From positions 1 through 64,000 of the forward strand of contig JADJPG010000042.1 of assembly GCA_016713365.1 (NCBI GenBank): 64,000 bases of DNA, in the 5' to 3' direction. This document shows, one piece after another, positions 39,361 through 48,962 of this stretch; the stretch's first letter is position 1, and each line of letters opens with the position of its first letter. Source of the stretch: Verrucomicrobiota bacterium. GTDB taxonomy: Bacteria > Verrucomicrobiota > Verrucomicrobiia > Limisphaerales > JADJPG01. The notes beneath the pieces were generated by a model. It did no database searches. It was not told where the DNA came from and saw only the letters and a program-made list of their open reading frames with translations. Made by a program: the position numbers and the translations under genes.

Positions 39361-39783
39361 ATGCGATTCACGACCCACAAGCGCCGACACACGCCGTCCG
39401 TCATCATCGTCTCGCTGATCGACGTGCTGTTGGTGGTGCTGATCTTCCTGATGGTTACGACCACGGCGAAGAAGGTGGAACCCGCGCTCAAGCTGAACCT
39501 GCCGACCTCCAAGGAAGCCCAGCCCGGCGCGGTCGAAGCCAAGCCGTTCATCGTCCAGGTCACCACGAATTATCCCTACCTGTTCGTCGGCGACCGCGCG
39601 GTGACGCTGGATGGATTGCAGAGCGCGCTGGCGGCGGCGGTGAAGAAGGATCCGCAACTCAAGGTCGCCGTGAAGGCCGACAAACAGGCGCCGTTCGGCG
39701 AGATCGTGAAAGTGATCGACGCTTCCAAACTCGCGCAAGTTGGTTCGCTGAATTTCATTACGGAGAAGGCGGCGGCGAAATAG
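39361..39783 (+). CDS. exbD: ExbD/TolR biopolymer transport protein
   Basis: A 140-aa protein with one N-terminal membrane helix (VIIVSLIDVLLVVLIFLMV, residues 14-32) holding the protonatable Asp of the ExbD/TolR family. The periplasmic domain follows (ALKLNLPTSKEAQ, then VAVKADKQAPFGEIVKVID). It partners ExbB in the channel. It begins 17 bp after exbB with ATG, so it belongs to the same operon, and is followed by the 819-bp gap. Confidence 0.92.
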   Translation: MRFTTHKRRHTPSVIIVSLIDVLLVVLIFLMVTTTAKKVEPALKLNLPTSKEAQPGAVEAKPFIVQVTTNYPYLFVGDRAVTLDGLQSALAAAVKKDPQLKVAVKADKQAPFGEIVKVIDASKLAQVGSLNFITEKAAAK

Positions 39784-39974
39784 ATTGTCGGACGAAGCGG
39801 TAGAAGGCGCTTCAGGGCGCGAAGATTCCGTTCCGCTGCCGAGGCTAGTCACTCAGTTGACTTTGCGGAGACCCACTGGCCTGAGAAACCCTCAGCAAAT
39901 GAAGGTAATAAATCACTGAAGAGAGACCAAAACGGAAACTTTGCCTTATGAGTGTCTGTAGCCCGCTAACCATT

Positions 39975-40302
39975 ATGAAAGCACCACTCATTTCTTCATC
40001 CTTCTTTGTATGCTGGCTTCCAGCGATGGCGAGGGATCTTCCAAGAGTCATGCTCTGCAGGCAACAATGCAGTGGTGGTCCGGATTACCTTTTCGAGGTT
40101 GGACGGTTCGAAGGTTCAACGCCACCTGGAGGTGGCACCCAGAAAGTGACAGGATCGGCACCCATCAATGCCAAACAGGCATCTGAGATTGGAAGAGCCG
40201 CGTTAAAGGGGACACCCCAAGGTCGACGAGCTTGAGGTTACGAACATAGGGATCAACGATATGGTCTCTTCCGGCAAAGGCTGGGTCGTGCTTACCAGTT
40301 AA
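39975..40302 (+). pseudogene. possible small secreted protein (one frameshift)
   Basis: In the 819-bp gap between exbD and asd. MKAPLISSSFFVCWLPAMA looks like a signal peptide. The frame continues to INAKQASEIGRAALKGTP and then stops; removing one C from a CCCC run rejoins KVDELEVTNIGINDMVSSGK and GWVVLTS with stop 40300-40302. The corrected length is about 108 aa. The two halves fit well, but no family is recognised and chance is possible. Weak support. Confidence 0.35.
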
Positions 40303-40469
40303 GTTACGTCCGGCAAACGCGAAGGTAGAGTGTTCCATCGTGCGGATTTCACGCGGGAAGTCGATGGATGGCTCCAGCGTGGAGCCAACGCTGACTTCCA
40401 GAAAAGTCGGATACGCCGTGAAGCCTGCGCGGGCCTTCCCTGCGTCTGTTGGGTTCGGGGGGACGGAAC

Positions 40470-40560
40470 CGGTGCCAGCCCCCTCCCCACCCGGCTGGGC
40501 TGTGGGGGGAGGCGGGCGCCCAGTGCGGGCCTCGGTCCCTGGGCCCCCCCCTTGGTCGAC
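40470..40560. repeat. GC-rich hairpin region between small gene and asd
   Basis: Runs of C and G alternate: CCCCCTCCCCAC pairs with GTGGGGGGAGG, and GGGCGCC is followed by CCCTGGGCCCCCCCC. It could form a stable stem near the 3' end of asd. No gene is seen in 40310-40600. Confidence 0.4.
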
Positions 40561-40602
40561 ACTGACTTGGCGCCTCGTTCCCCGGCATTCCTAAGCTTGC
40601 TG

Positions 40603-41608
40603 CTACTTCAACAACACTTCCGCGATCTGCACCGCGTTCAGCGCCGCGCCTTTGAGCAACTGATCGCCCGCCACCCAGAAGCACAGGCCGTTGTCCAATG
40701 CACAGTCCAGGCGGAGACGTCCGACTTCGCAGTTGTATTTCTCAGCGACGTAGAGCGGGAGCGGATATTCCTTCTTCTCCGGGTTGTCCACGACATCGAG
40801 GCCGGGAGCTTTCTTGAGTACTTCGCGCGCGGCTTCCACCGTCACGGGCTTTTCAAACTCGGCGCTGACGGCGACGGAGTGGGCGCGATAGACCGGCACG
40901 CGCACGCAGGTGACGCTCGCGCGGAAAGCCGGGGTGATGCATGATCTTGCGGCCTTCGTTCTCCATCTTCATCTCTTCCTTCGTGTAGCCATTGGGCAGG
41001 AAGGAATCGACGTGCGGCAGGACGTTGAAGGCGATCTGGTGCGGATAGACTTCCTTGGTCACCGGCTTGCCCGCGACGACTTCGCCAACCTGACGTTCGA
41101 GTTCTTCGATGGCCTTCGCGCCGGTGCCGGACACAGCCTGATAGCTGGAGGCAAAAATGCGCTTCACACCGAACGCCTGATGGAGGGGATAAAGCGCCAT
41201 GAGCGTGATGGCCGTGGTGCAGTTCGGGTTCGCGATGATGCCGCGATGCTTCTTTACGTCGCTGGCATTGATCTCCGGCACGACGAGCGGGACGGTGTCG
41301 TCCATGCGGAACGCGCTGGAGTTGTCCACGACCACGCAGCCGGCCTTCGCCGCGATGGGCGCAAATTCCTTCGAGATGCTGCCGCCGGCGCTGAAGAGCG
41401 CGATGTCGATGCCCGCGAACGAATCCTTGGTCAGCTCGGTGACGGTGACGTCGTGGCCCTTGAACTTGAGCTTCTTGCCGACGGAACGGGCGGAGGCGAG
41501 CAAGGTCAGCTTGCCCACCGGGAAGTTGCGCTTCTCGAGGGTCTTGATCATCTCGATGCCCACGGCACCCGTGGCACCGACAACTGCGACATGCGGATTC
41601 GGATTCAT
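40603..41608 (-). CDS. asd: aspartate-semialdehyde dehydrogenase (one frameshift)
   Basis: Makes aspartate semialdehyde for lysine, threonine and methionine. The N-terminal NADP fold has HVAVVGATGAVGIEMIKTLE, then FSAGGSISKEFAP. The catalytic Cys is in ANPNCTTAITLMALYPLHQA (about residue 127); YQAVSGTGAKAIEELERQ, NVLPHVDSFLPNGYTKEE and KIMHHPGF follow. At 40923-40924 an extra base shifts the frame; removing it gives FRASVTCVRVPVYRAHS, the normal sequence with the catalytic His, and then runs to 40603. The length of 1006 nt is one over a multiple of three (334 aa corrected). The gene is essential in most bacteria, so a sequencing error is likely. The ATG at 41608 is clear. Confidence 0.92.
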
Positions 41609-41808
41609 AGTCAAAGGGCGACGACTATAGCCACCCGCGTCCATGTGTCAAACTGACTGCGCGACAAATTGAAGCACGAAGCGTCAGGTCAAAGAGATTT
41701 GTTGGCACCCTGCCGGCGCCTCGCTAATTTTTCGCGTCCGTCCCCGGCTGGCCTGGCGAGAATATCGGTGCCATTCCGCCCGTCGAAGGGGCGGCTCACA
41801 ATTGCCTT

Positions 41809-44037
41809 ATGAATCTGCAACGTATCTTGATGGCCCTGGTGCTCTGCTCGCTGCCGTTTTCTGCAACGGCGCAGCGCGGCGACAAACAGGGCGAGGTTCA
41901 AGCCTCACGCATTCCCAAGGAGAAGATTCCGCCGTCGCCACCGCTCAAGCCGGAGGATGCCCTCAAGGCGTTCAAGATTCAGCCTGGCTACAAGATCGAG
42001 CTGGTGGCGAGCGAGCCGACGATTCAGGTGCCGACGATTCTGCAGTTCGATCCAGACGGACTCCTGTGGGTGGTGGAGATGCGCGGGTTCATGGCGACGC
42101 CGGACGGCTCGGGTGAGACAAATCCCGTCGGCCGCATCTCGATCCTCGAAGACGCGAATGGCGACGGCGCGTTCGAAAAACACAAGGTGTTCCTCGACGG
42201 ACTGGTGATGCCGAGAGCACTGCTCTTGATCAACGGAGGCGCGCTGGTCTGCGAGCCGCCGAACTTGTGGTTCTATCCGATCAAGACCGATCAGCCCGGC
42301 GCGCGGGAGTTGGTGGCGGCGGATTTCGCGAAGGATGCGGATCCCACGCTTGGAACGCGCATGAATCCGGAGCACTCAGGGAACTCTCTGATGCTCGCGA
42401 TCGACAACTGGATTTACAGCCTCTACCACCCGTTCCGGTATCGCTTCATCGAGGGCAAGTGGCAGCGCGAACCAGTGCCGCAGCGGGCGCAGTGGGGTTT
42501 GTCGCAGGACGATTTTGGCCGGCTTTACTACACGTCGAACAGCGATCAACTGCGCGGCGACATGGTGCCGCCGCATTACTTTGGCGCGAAAGTGAAGCAG
42601 AAGCTGCCGGGAATTGGTTTCCAAGTGGCGAAGGACCAGACGACTTGGCCGGCGCGCATCAATCCCGGTGTGAATCGCGGATATCAGTCGGGCACGTTGC
42701 GTGACGACGGCACGCTGGCGAAGTTCACCGCCGCGTGTGGTTCGACGATTTATCGCGGAGACCTCTTTCCGCAGGACGCCTACGGGAATGCGTTCGTCTG
42801 CGAGCCGTCCGCGAATTTCATCCGCCGCAACATTCTTAACGAAATCGATGGGCTGGTCTCCGCGCGCAATGCGTATGAGAAGTCGGAGTTTCTCGCGTCG
42901 ACGGATGAGCTCTTCCGTCCCGTGAATCTCGCCACCGGACCGGAAGGCGCGCTCTACATCGCGGACATGTATCACGGCATCATTCAGCACCGGTTTTTCC
43001 TCACGTCGTATTTGCGCGGTCAGGCTCAGGATCGTGGCATCGACAAAGTGGTCGATCACGGCCGCATCTGGCGCGTGGTGCCGGATGGGAAGAAGCCGCA
43101 GCCGGTCGTGCGGATGACCAGCCTGTCCTCTGGCGATCTGGTGAAGCAACTGGAGAACGTGAACGGCGCGCGTCGCGATACCGCCCAGCGATTGCTGGTG
43201 GAGCTGAAGGATGCCTCGGTGGTGCCGGCGTTGAAAGCGATGGCGGCAACCGGCTCGAATCCAGTGACGCGATTGCACGCACTGTGGACGCTCGAGGGAA
43301 TGAATCAAATTGATGACGCTTTGTTGAACGCGGCGTTGAAGGATTCGAGCAGCAAAGTTCGTGGCGCAGCCGTCCGATTGTTGGCTCAGTCCGCGAAGCA
43401 GGGCTCCGCTCCGGCGACGGTATCCGAGCGGTTGCTCGCGCTGGTGTCCGATGCCAGTGCGGACGTTCAGGTGCAGCTCGCGCTGGCGCTGAGTTCGCTT
43501 ACGCCCAGCGACCCGGTGAAGGCTGGTGTCGCTCAGTTGGCGGCGAAGTCGAGCGCGACGTTGGTTCGCGACGCGGCCGCGTATGCGCAGGCGGGCTTTG
43601 AACCGGTGAAGGCGGAGGCGAACGTCGCGAAGGGGCGTCCCTTGACACCCGACGAGCAGCGCCGCTTCGAGGCCGGCAAGGCGATGTATGAGGCGACGTG
43701 TCTGGCGTGCCACCAAGTCCACGGCATGGGCCAGATCGGTCTCGCTCCACCCCTCGCAGGATCAGAATGGGTTTCCGGTTCACAGGAGCGCTTGATTCGC
43801 ATCGTACTGCACGGTCTGCGCGGGCCGATCAAGGTGAAGGGCGAGACCTTCGAGATGGACATGCCGGCGCTGGGCGTTCTGGATGACGAACAGATCGCCG
43901 CGGCGTTGACTTATGTCCGTCGTGAGTGGGGGCATACCTTTGAGCCCGTTACTCCGGAGTCCGTGAAGAAAGTGCGCGATGCCACGTCCACCCGCGAGGA
44001 AGCGTGGACGATGGGTGACTTGCTGAAGATTCCGTGA
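41809..44037 (+). CDS. PVC-type membrane-bound dehydrogenase with HEAT and cytochrome c domains
   Basis: A 742-aa exported protein. The signal peptide is MNLQRILMALVLCSLPFSATA. Residues about 40-430 form a six-bladed propeller of the PVC membrane-bound dehydrogenase type (LQFDPDGLLWVVEMRGFM, PEHSGNSLMLAIDNWIYSLY, GPEGALYIADMYHGIIQHRF). HEAT-like repeats cover about 440-600. A cytochrome c domain follows with the haem site CLACHQ at about 630 and LAPPLAGSEWVSG with the axial Met region. It probably oxidises a sugar or alcohol and passes electrons to the chain; the substrate is unknown. The family is strongly expanded in Planctomycetes and Verrucomicrobia. It is followed, convergently, by an outer-membrane protein gene. 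Confidence 0.92.
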   Translation: MNLQRILMALVLCSLPFSATAQRGDKQGEVQASRIPKEKIPPSPPLKPEDALKAFKIQPGYKIELVASEPTIQVPTILQFDPDGLLWVVEMRGFMATPDGSGETNPVGRISILEDANGDGAFEKHKVFLDGLVMPRALLLINGGALVCEPPNLWFYPIKTDQPGARELVAADFAKDADPTLGTRMNPEHSGNSLMLAIDNWIYSLYHPFRYRFIEGKWQREPVPQRAQWGLSQDDFGRLYYTSNSDQLRGDMVPPHYFGAKVKQKLPGIGFQVAKDQTTWPARINPGVNRGYQSGTLRDDGTLAKFTAACGSTIYRGDLFPQDAYGNAFVCEPSANFIRRNILNEIDGLVSARNAYEKSEFLASTDELFRPVNLATGPEGALYIADMYHGIIQHRFFLTSYLRGQAQDRGIDKVVDHGRIWRVVPDGKKPQPVVRMTSLSSGDLVKQLENVNGARRDTAQRLLVELKDASVVPALKAMAATGSNPVTRLHALWTLEGMNQIDDALLNAALKDSSSKVRGAAVRLLAQSAKQGSAPATVSERLLALVSDASADVQVQLALALSSLTPSDPVKAGVAQLAAKSSATLVRDAAAYAQAGFEPVKAEANVAKGRPLTPDEQRRFEAGKAMYEATCLACHQVHGMGQIGLAPPLAGSEWVSGSQERLIRIVLHGLRGPIKVKGETFEMDMPALGVLDDEQIAAALTYVRREWGHTFEPVTPESVKKVRDATSTREEAWTMGDLLKIP

Positions 44038-44044
44038 CGGTCGC

Positions 44045-45349
44045 CTAGTAGCGATATTCCAGACGTGCGCCGACTTGCGAGCTGTGGAAGTCGAGCTGCG
44101 ATTCGTCGGAGGAATTGTCGCCGTATTGGTAGAACACTGAGGCGTTCAGCTTCTTCACGAATACCGTGCTGAGGCCGGCGTAGATGGAGGCGTATTCGTC
44201 ATCGCGTCCGTTGGACGGCCCGCGCAGGCTGGATTCGTAGTGGCGGAAGTTGTAGGCGGGAACGACATCGAGGAAGAATTGGCCGAAGAGCCGCTGACGC
44301 AATCCCACGCTGACCGCCGTCGTTTCGGAGAAGACGTTTTCCTGGTATGCGTTCCCGACGACATGGCTGGCCGAGGCGAAGAGCGCGGTTTGTTCGAGGG
44401 GACGATACGCCGTGGTGACGGCGAAGATCGGAAAGGCTTCCGTGCCGGATTGCGCTTCGGTTCCCGTTTCGGACTCGCCGTGGAACTGCTGGAATTGCAC
44501 GCCGACGGAGGCTTGCAGGGTGAACTTGCTCCCGGGCGTCCAGATCGCGCGCGTCTGCAATTGCTCGAAGGTGGAGTCCGGGCCGGGGTCCACGAAATTG
44601 TAGCCGGCGCCAACGCCTGCGCCGACAGTGGTGCGAGGAGTAAGTTGGTAGTTTACCCAATCGAGCGTGGACCATGTCCAATAATCGCTGAAGCCCTCAG
44701 TCAGACGCGTGTCCATGGTCCCCGTGAGCTCAACGGAAAGCTTGGTCTGGTAATTGTAGATACCTGAGGCGGTGGCGAGGTGAGAGCTCTGCGAAATCTG
44801 CTGACCGGTTTCGATCTGCGGCTGCTCCGTAACACTTCCGGCGTAGCCGAAATCGAGCAGCCATTTCTCGCGAGGGATGTGTCCGCGGAGCGCGAGGTAG
44901 TAAGCCTCGTTGTTGTTGAAGTCGGCGTTCGAGTAGCGATTGATACCGGCTGAGAAATCGAGGTTCCAGTTCGGTCCCATCTCGATGAACAGCCCGGGTA
45001 CGATGGTGTGGAGGACGGTGGAGGACGGTGCGTTGGTGCTGCGCAAAATGCCGTCGCCGTAGATGACTTGATATCCCAGATGCGGATGAAACCGGAACGG
45101 GCCGGCTTCGAGCGGACGCGTGTTCGGTCCCGAGGAGGGCGCTTGCAACGGCGGCGCGGACACGGAGCCGACCCAGTTCGAGGAGGCTTGCTCCACAGTC
45201 GTGACGCGATCTTGAAAGCTCACGGGCGGAACAAAAATCTCCTGCGCCTGCGCGACGCTCAGTCCGAGGACGAAAGTGGGAGCAAGATGAAGGGCTCGTT
45301 GGGCGCCTGAGGTCCTGGAACTAGCGCGTCGTGGCGTTGGTGAAATCAT
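44045..45349 (-). CDS. outer-membrane beta-barrel-like protein
   Basis: A 434-aa exported protein. The start ATG 45349 gives a basic leader and hydrophobic stretch ending LGLSVAQAQ, a plausible signal cleavage. The rest alternates polar and aromatic residues (GAGVGAGYNFVD, RLFGQFFLDVVPAYNFRHYE) and ends GARLEYRY with a terminal aromatic, as in outer-membrane barrels. The family is not identified; similar hypothetical outer-membrane proteins occur in Verrucomicrobia. It lies 7 bp from the convergent dehydrogenase stop. Confidence 0.7.
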   Translation of the reverse strand: MISPTPRRASSRTSGAQRALHLAPTFVLGLSVAQAQEIFVPPVSFQDRVTTVEQASSNWVGSVSAPPLQAPSSGPNTRPLEAGPFRFHPHLGYQVIYGDGILRSTNAPSSTVLHTIVPGLFIEMGPNWNLDFSAGINRYSNADFNNNEAYYLALRGHIPREKWLLDFGYAGSVTEQPQIETGQQISQSSHLATASGIYNYQTKLSVELTGTMDTRLTEGFSDYWTWSTLDWVNYQLTPRTTVGAGVGAGYNFVDPGPDSTFEQLQTRAIWTPGSKFTLQASVGVQFQQFHGESETGTEAQSGTEAFPIFAVTTAYRPLEQTALFASASHVVGNAYQENVFSETTAVSVGLRQRLFGQFFLDVVPAYNFRHYESSLRGPSNGRDDEYASIYAGLSTVFVKKLNASVFYQYGDNSSDESQLDFHSSQVGARLEYRY

Positions 45350-45486
45350 AGTGATGGGCTCTTGGCTACCTTTCGCGAACCGACAACACAAGCTTGATTG
45401 TTCGGTCCGAGCGGCGGGAACGGTCGCGAAAAAGTTTTCGGTGGGGCCGTTGACAATCCGGGGTTGGTTGATAGCCTGAGTTACAG

Positions 45487-45840
45487 ATGACGACGAAGGT
45501 TGAACAAGAGCAGGGTTTCGTGAGCCTCACTGAGAGTGCGGCGCAACAGATTCGTTCCATGCTTGCCGACCAGCCGGAGAACGCGGGCAAGATTCTCCGC
45601 ATCTACGTGGAAGGCGGCGGTTGTTCCGGCATGCAATACGGCATGGTGTTCGACGAGAAGCGCGACAACGATCGCGTCTCCGAGTTTTTCGGCGTCAGCG
45701 TGCTGGTGGATGCGGTGAGTGCGGAATATCTCCAAGGCGCAGTCGTGGATTTCTCGGACGCCATGACCGGTGGCGGGTTTAAGATTTCCAATCCGAACGC
45801 GAAGAGCAGCTGCGGCTGCGGAAAAAGTTTTGAAGCCTAG
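45487..45840 (+). CDS. erpA: A-type iron-sulfur cluster carrier
   Basis: A 117-aa IscA/ErpA/HesB-type protein that carries and delivers Fe-S clusters. The three cluster cysteines are in VEGGGCSGMQYGM (about residue 47) and SSCGCGKSF (residues 109 and 111). FVSLTESAAQQIRSMLADQP is the usual N-terminus. It is a single gene with a terminator after it. The ErpA rather than IscA label is a guess from general sequence feel; the symbol should be treated as A-type carrier. Confidence 0.88.
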   Translation: MTTKVEQEQGFVSLTESAAQQIRSMLADQPENAGKILRIYVEGGGCSGMQYGMVFDEKRDNDRVSEFFGVSVLVDAVSAEYLQGAVVDFSDAMTGGGFKISNPNAKSSCGCGKSFEA

Positions 45841-45875
45841 ACGGAACCTACTAGGGTTTCGTCAGGTTAAACAGC

Positions 45876-45907
45876 GCCGTCCCGTGTGATGCGGGGCGGC
45901 CTTTTTG
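45876..45907 (+). terminator. terminator after A-type carrier gene
   Basis: Stem GCCGTCCCG / CGGGGCGGC followed by CTTTTTG, 35 bp after the stop codon. Confidence 0.85.
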
Positions 45908-45937
45908 TTGGGCTCGATCAGAGGAGATTCTCCAGAT

Positions 45938-47164
45938 TCAACTTGCGAGCAGGCTGCGCAAGGCAAACGCGAGTTTTTCGTATTGCGGTAGCGAGTTGTA
46001 CAGTTGCGCTGAAACTCGAAGGAGCCGGTGAGGCGCCTTCGGCCAGGGAATGATCGGGACTTCGATCTGATGACGTTCGAGGAGTTCGTCCTGCCACGGA
46101 TCGAGGTAAAGCGGTGACTTGTGCTGCGCGGGTGATTTGGCGTCGGGGATCGGGACGGAAGCCAACGAGCCTAGGAATTCCGGCGGGCAGGGTGCCGCAA
46201 TGGAAAGCGTCGAGCAGAGCAGTTCGCGCGCGGCGACCACGAGCGCGTGATTGCGTCGCATGATCTCCGGCCAGCCTCCGGGCAGGAGTTTCGCCATGAA
46301 CCGCAACGCCTCGGGCACGCTGAGCAGGACGGAAGGGTCGGAGGTTCCCATCCAGGCGAACTCGATCAGGAATCGGGATCGATCCGTACGCGCTGAATTG
46401 GCTCCGTGGCTGGTCACGAGCGGGTGAATCTGTTCCTGACGATCCCGGCGCACGTGGAGAAGCGCGGCACCTTTCGGAGCGCAGATCCACTTGTGACAAT
46501 TCCCGGTGTAATAGGCGGAGCCCAGCTCGTGCAGATTTAGCGGAACCATTCCCGGCGCGTGCGAACCGTCCACGAGCGTGTCGACGCCGCGGGCGTTGAG
46601 TTCGCGAACGAGGCGCGCGATGGGCAGCACCAGCCCGGTCTGGCTTGTGACGTGATCGAGCAACGCCAGCTTGGTGCGGGAAGTGACCTTGTCGAGGATC
46701 GGCTGGACCAGTTCGTCCTCGTGTTGAAAAGGGAACGGCAGATTGGCGACGGTGACTTTGGCGCCGGATTGATCGGCGACGGCGTTGAGAGCGTTGCGAC
46801 AGGCGTTGTATTCGTGATTTGTGACGAGGAGTTCGTCCCCGGGCGCGAACTGCAGTGAGCGGAGCACGGTGTTGATTCCAGTCGTGGCGTTCGTGACGAA
46901 TACGAGATCCTCCGCCTGCGCCCCGACGAATTGCGCGAGCTCAGCGCGGGCGGCGTCCCAGAGAGGTTCGAGTTCGCGGACGAGAAACCGCACGGGCTGG
47001 CGTTCGAGTCGTTCGCGAAGATTCTGCTGGAAGTCGAGCACGGCGCGCGGGCAACTGCCGAACGAACCGTGATTCAAGAAAGTGACGTTGGGATCCAGCG
47101 GCCACAGGGCGGGATCGGCGGCGGGTTGGGCCAGCGGGAGTGGCGAAGCGGATGTGAGGTTCAT
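45938..47164 (-). CDS. class V aminotransferase (isopenicillin N epimerase-like)
   Basis: A 408-aa PLP enzyme of the class-V fold. FLNHGSFGSCPRAVLDFQQN opens the domain, FVTNATTGINTVLRSL binds cofactor phosphate, LLDHVTSQTGLVLPIARLV and DGSHAPGMVPLNLHELG carry the Asp/His pair, and the Schiff-base Lys is in YTGNCHKWICAPKG. This pattern matches isopenicillin-N-epimerase-like or cysteine-desulfurase-related proteins; the reaction is not known. ATG 47164 overlaps the zinc-ribbon gene stop (ATGA), so the two are coupled. Confidence 0.85.
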   Translation of the reverse strand: MNLTSASPLPLAQPAADPALWPLDPNVTFLNHGSFGSCPRAVLDFQQNLRERLERQPVRFLVRELEPLWDAARAELAQFVGAQAEDLVFVTNATTGINTVLRSLQFAPGDELLVTNHEYNACRNALNAVADQSGAKVTVANLPFPFQHEDELVQPILDKVTSRTKLALLDHVTSQTGLVLPIARLVRELNARGVDTLVDGSHAPGMVPLNLHELGSAYYTGNCHKWICAPKGAALLHVRRDRQEQIHPLVTSHGANSARTDRSRFLIEFAWMGTSDPSVLLSVPEALRFMAKLLPGGWPEIMRRNHALVVAARELLCSTLSIAAPCPPEFLGSLASVPIPDAKSPAQHKSPLYLDPWQDELLERHQIEVPIIPWPKAPHRLLRVSAQLYNSLPQYEKLAFALRSLLAS

Positions 47165-47445
47165 CGAAACGAACTGACGAGCGGCCAGAGCATCGCAAGG
47201 GCAAGCGCGAGAGCGACGAGCCACCAGAGCCACGAAATGCCTTTAGGACGGACTTGGTTCGCACCGCCGAATTCCTCCTTCACGAACTGGTCGTAGTCGA
47301 ACTTGTCGTCGGGCAAGCCGAGGCTGTCGGCGTAGGCTTCTTCCGACCAGCCGGATTTTTCGTCTGCGCCACATTCCGGACAGGCGCGGGCGTTGCGCGG
47401 GACATCGGTGCCGCAGACGGGGCAGGTTTCAGGAGGCGCAGCCAT
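47161..47445 (-). CDS. small zinc-ribbon membrane protein
   Basis: A 94-aa protein. An N-terminal zinc ribbon (CPVCGTDVPRNARACPECG, residues 8-26) has two CxxC pairs. The middle is acidic (YADSLGLPDDKFDYDQFVKE). A single C-terminal membrane helix (ISWLWWLVALALALAMLWPL) anchors it, so the ribbon faces the cytoplasm or the periplasm depending on insertion. It precedes and overlaps the aminotransferase start by 4 nt and follows the GNAT gene by 47 bp. Function unknown. Confidence 0.83.
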   Translation of the reverse strand: MAAPPETCPVCGTDVPRNARACPECGADEKSGWSEEAYADSLGLPDDKFDYDQFVKEEFGGANQVRPKGISWLWWLVALALALAMLWPLVSSFR

Positions 47446-47492
47446 GGCGGGAGAGACGCACGACGTTCAAATGAGACGAGTGGACACGGGGC

Positions 47493-48074
47493 TCAGCCCA
47501 TGCCGGCGTATTCCTCGTCGGTTTTCAGGTCGAGCCCGAGCAGGAAGTAATCGTGCGTGACGCCTTCCTGGTCCTTCACGTAGTCCGACAGGCGGAACAG
47601 TGGGAGGAACCCGATCAGCCCGAACATTTTCATCGCGGCCTGTTGTTCGCCAATAAACTCGGCTTCGACTTTTTCCAGTCCTACCTGTCGAGCGATGGAA
47701 ATGATTTCGAGCACCAGCGCCTTGGCGAGGCCGCGTCCACGGAACTTCGGATGCACCAACACGCTCACCCGGCCGATGTGGCGTTTCCATCCGCCGAGTT
47801 GCTGGTGCAACGTGGCGACGGCGACGATTTGGCCATCGTGAACGGCGAGCAGGGGAAGATTGCGGCCGAGGTCGATGTTCTGACACCAGTCGTGAATGAC
47901 GGAGGGATCCGTCACGCGGTGCTTGATGAACATGCGTTCGCGCACTGGCACGGCGAGGAAGAATTCGTGGAACGACATCTCGTCCTCGACGTCCAGCGGC
48001 CGCAACTCGCTTCGGAATCCACCCTTGAGTTCCAAATCCTTTGGGTATTCAGCAATGGCCACTTCCAGTGACAT
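47493..48074 (-). CDS. GNAT-family N-acetyltransferase
   Basis: A 193-aa acetyl-CoA-dependent enzyme. The acetyl-CoA loop is VSVLVHPKFRGRGLAKALVL (about residues 103-122), with VAVATLHQQLGG before it and FGLIGFLPLFRLSDYVKDQE after it. The N-terminal region (SELRPLDVEDEMSFHEFFLA) is the usual opening strand and helix. The substrate cannot be predicted. It is the first of a three-gene minus-strand run (GNAT, zinc ribbon, aminotransferase) with small gaps, so an operon is likely. Confidence 0.88.
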   Translation of the reverse strand: MSLEVAIAEYPKDLELKGGFRSELRPLDVEDEMSFHEFFLAVPVRERMFIKHRVTDPSVIHDWCQNIDLGRNLPLLAVHDGQIVAVATLHQQLGGWKRHIGRVSVLVHPKFRGRGLAKALVLEIISIARQVGLEKVEAEFIGEQQAAMKMFGLIGFLPLFRLSDYVKDQEGVTHDYFLLGLDLKTDEEYAGMG

Positions 48075-48134
48075 AAGAATCCAGTTCGTTTTGTTTTTCG
48101 GCGCGGCGCGTCAGTGTGCCGGCATCCGTGAAGG

Positions 48135-48902
48135 TTAACGGGCGTTTGACCGGGAGGGTTTACCCGCGATGCCCTGGCTTTCCTTCAACATGCGCGCATC
48201 GATCGACGTGGGATCAATGCTCCAGCGCGCCGCCAGCAACGGCAGACGCTCGGTGTTCACCGCGGCTGGGTCCGGTCGCCCGAAGTCAACCCGTTCCTCG
48301 CCGTCGCCGTAGGCAAAACATTTCAAGCTCAGGTCCACTTCGGCGCGCGTCATGGCGCCCTGATTCCACAGCGTCTTCCCGCCCCACGCATACGCGCGAA
48401 TCACCGTGCCGAGTTCCGCCTGCACCCATGCGTGATGGTTCACCGCGCGGTTCACGCTGAAGAACTGGACGTGACCGAGCTTGCGGCTGAGGTCCATGAC
48501 GAAGCGGAAGCACTTGTCCACGTCGTCGCCGGGTTCCGGAAGATTCCCGCCCATGACAAACACCCAGCCGCGAATGGCCGGGGAGATGAACAGCTTGTGC
48601 TCGTGCGCCGCGGAGAGCCCTTCCTCCCACGAACAGGGCGTGGGGTTGTTCAAGGCGAGCGCGGCCTGGACCAGTTGTGGATTTCCACTGCGGATGGCGA
48701 GCCAGCGATTGGGATGATTAAAGACGGGCGCTGCGACGCGGGGTTGCCGGGGCAGGAATTCGCGTTTGCGGGCCAGCGGACGGGCGACCAGCCGGCCTTT
48801 GCGCATGAAGTGAAGCACCATCAGGAGACAGGTGACGCCCACACCGAGCGCGACGCCGAGGACCAATAGCAGCAAGGCGGCGATGAGGTCTCCGTTTTTC
48901 AT
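48135..48902 (-). CDS. hypothetical membrane-anchored protein
   Basis: A 255-aa protein from ATG 48902. An N-terminal membrane helix (LIAALLLLVLGVALGVGVTC) is followed by a basic stretch and a cytoplasmic or periplasmic domain with ANHPNRWLAIRSG-like, CSWEEGLSAAHEHKLFISP, GWVFVMGGNLPEPGDDVDK and HHAWVQAELGTVIRAYAWGG motifs, which look like a conserved globular domain. ATG 48962 would add a second short hydrophobic part. No known family is recognised. It is divergent from nuoH. Confidence 0.72.
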   Translation of the reverse strand: MKNGDLIAALLLLVLGVALGVGVTCLLMVLHFMRKGRLVARPLARKREFLPRQPRVAAPVFNHPNRWLAIRSGNPQLVQAALALNNPTPCSWEEGLSAAHEHKLFISPAIRGWVFVMGGNLPEPGDDVDKCFRFVMDLSRKLGHVQFFSVNRAVNHHAWVQAELGTVIRAYAWGGKTLWNQGAMTRAEVDLSLKCFAYGDGEERVDFGRPDPAAVNTERLPLLAARWSIDPTSIDARMLKESQGIAGKPSRSNAR

Positions 48903-48962
48903 GCCGGCGATGCCACCCGCCGCATCAGCGAACAGCGCGCAGATTGGTAGGATAGCCAACAT

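Noticed and set aside
41640..41760. Possible riboswitch in the asd leader
   Set aside because: Some complementary blocks exist (AGCGAGG / CCTGACGCT), but no consensus of lysine, SAM or SAH classes could be matched by eye.
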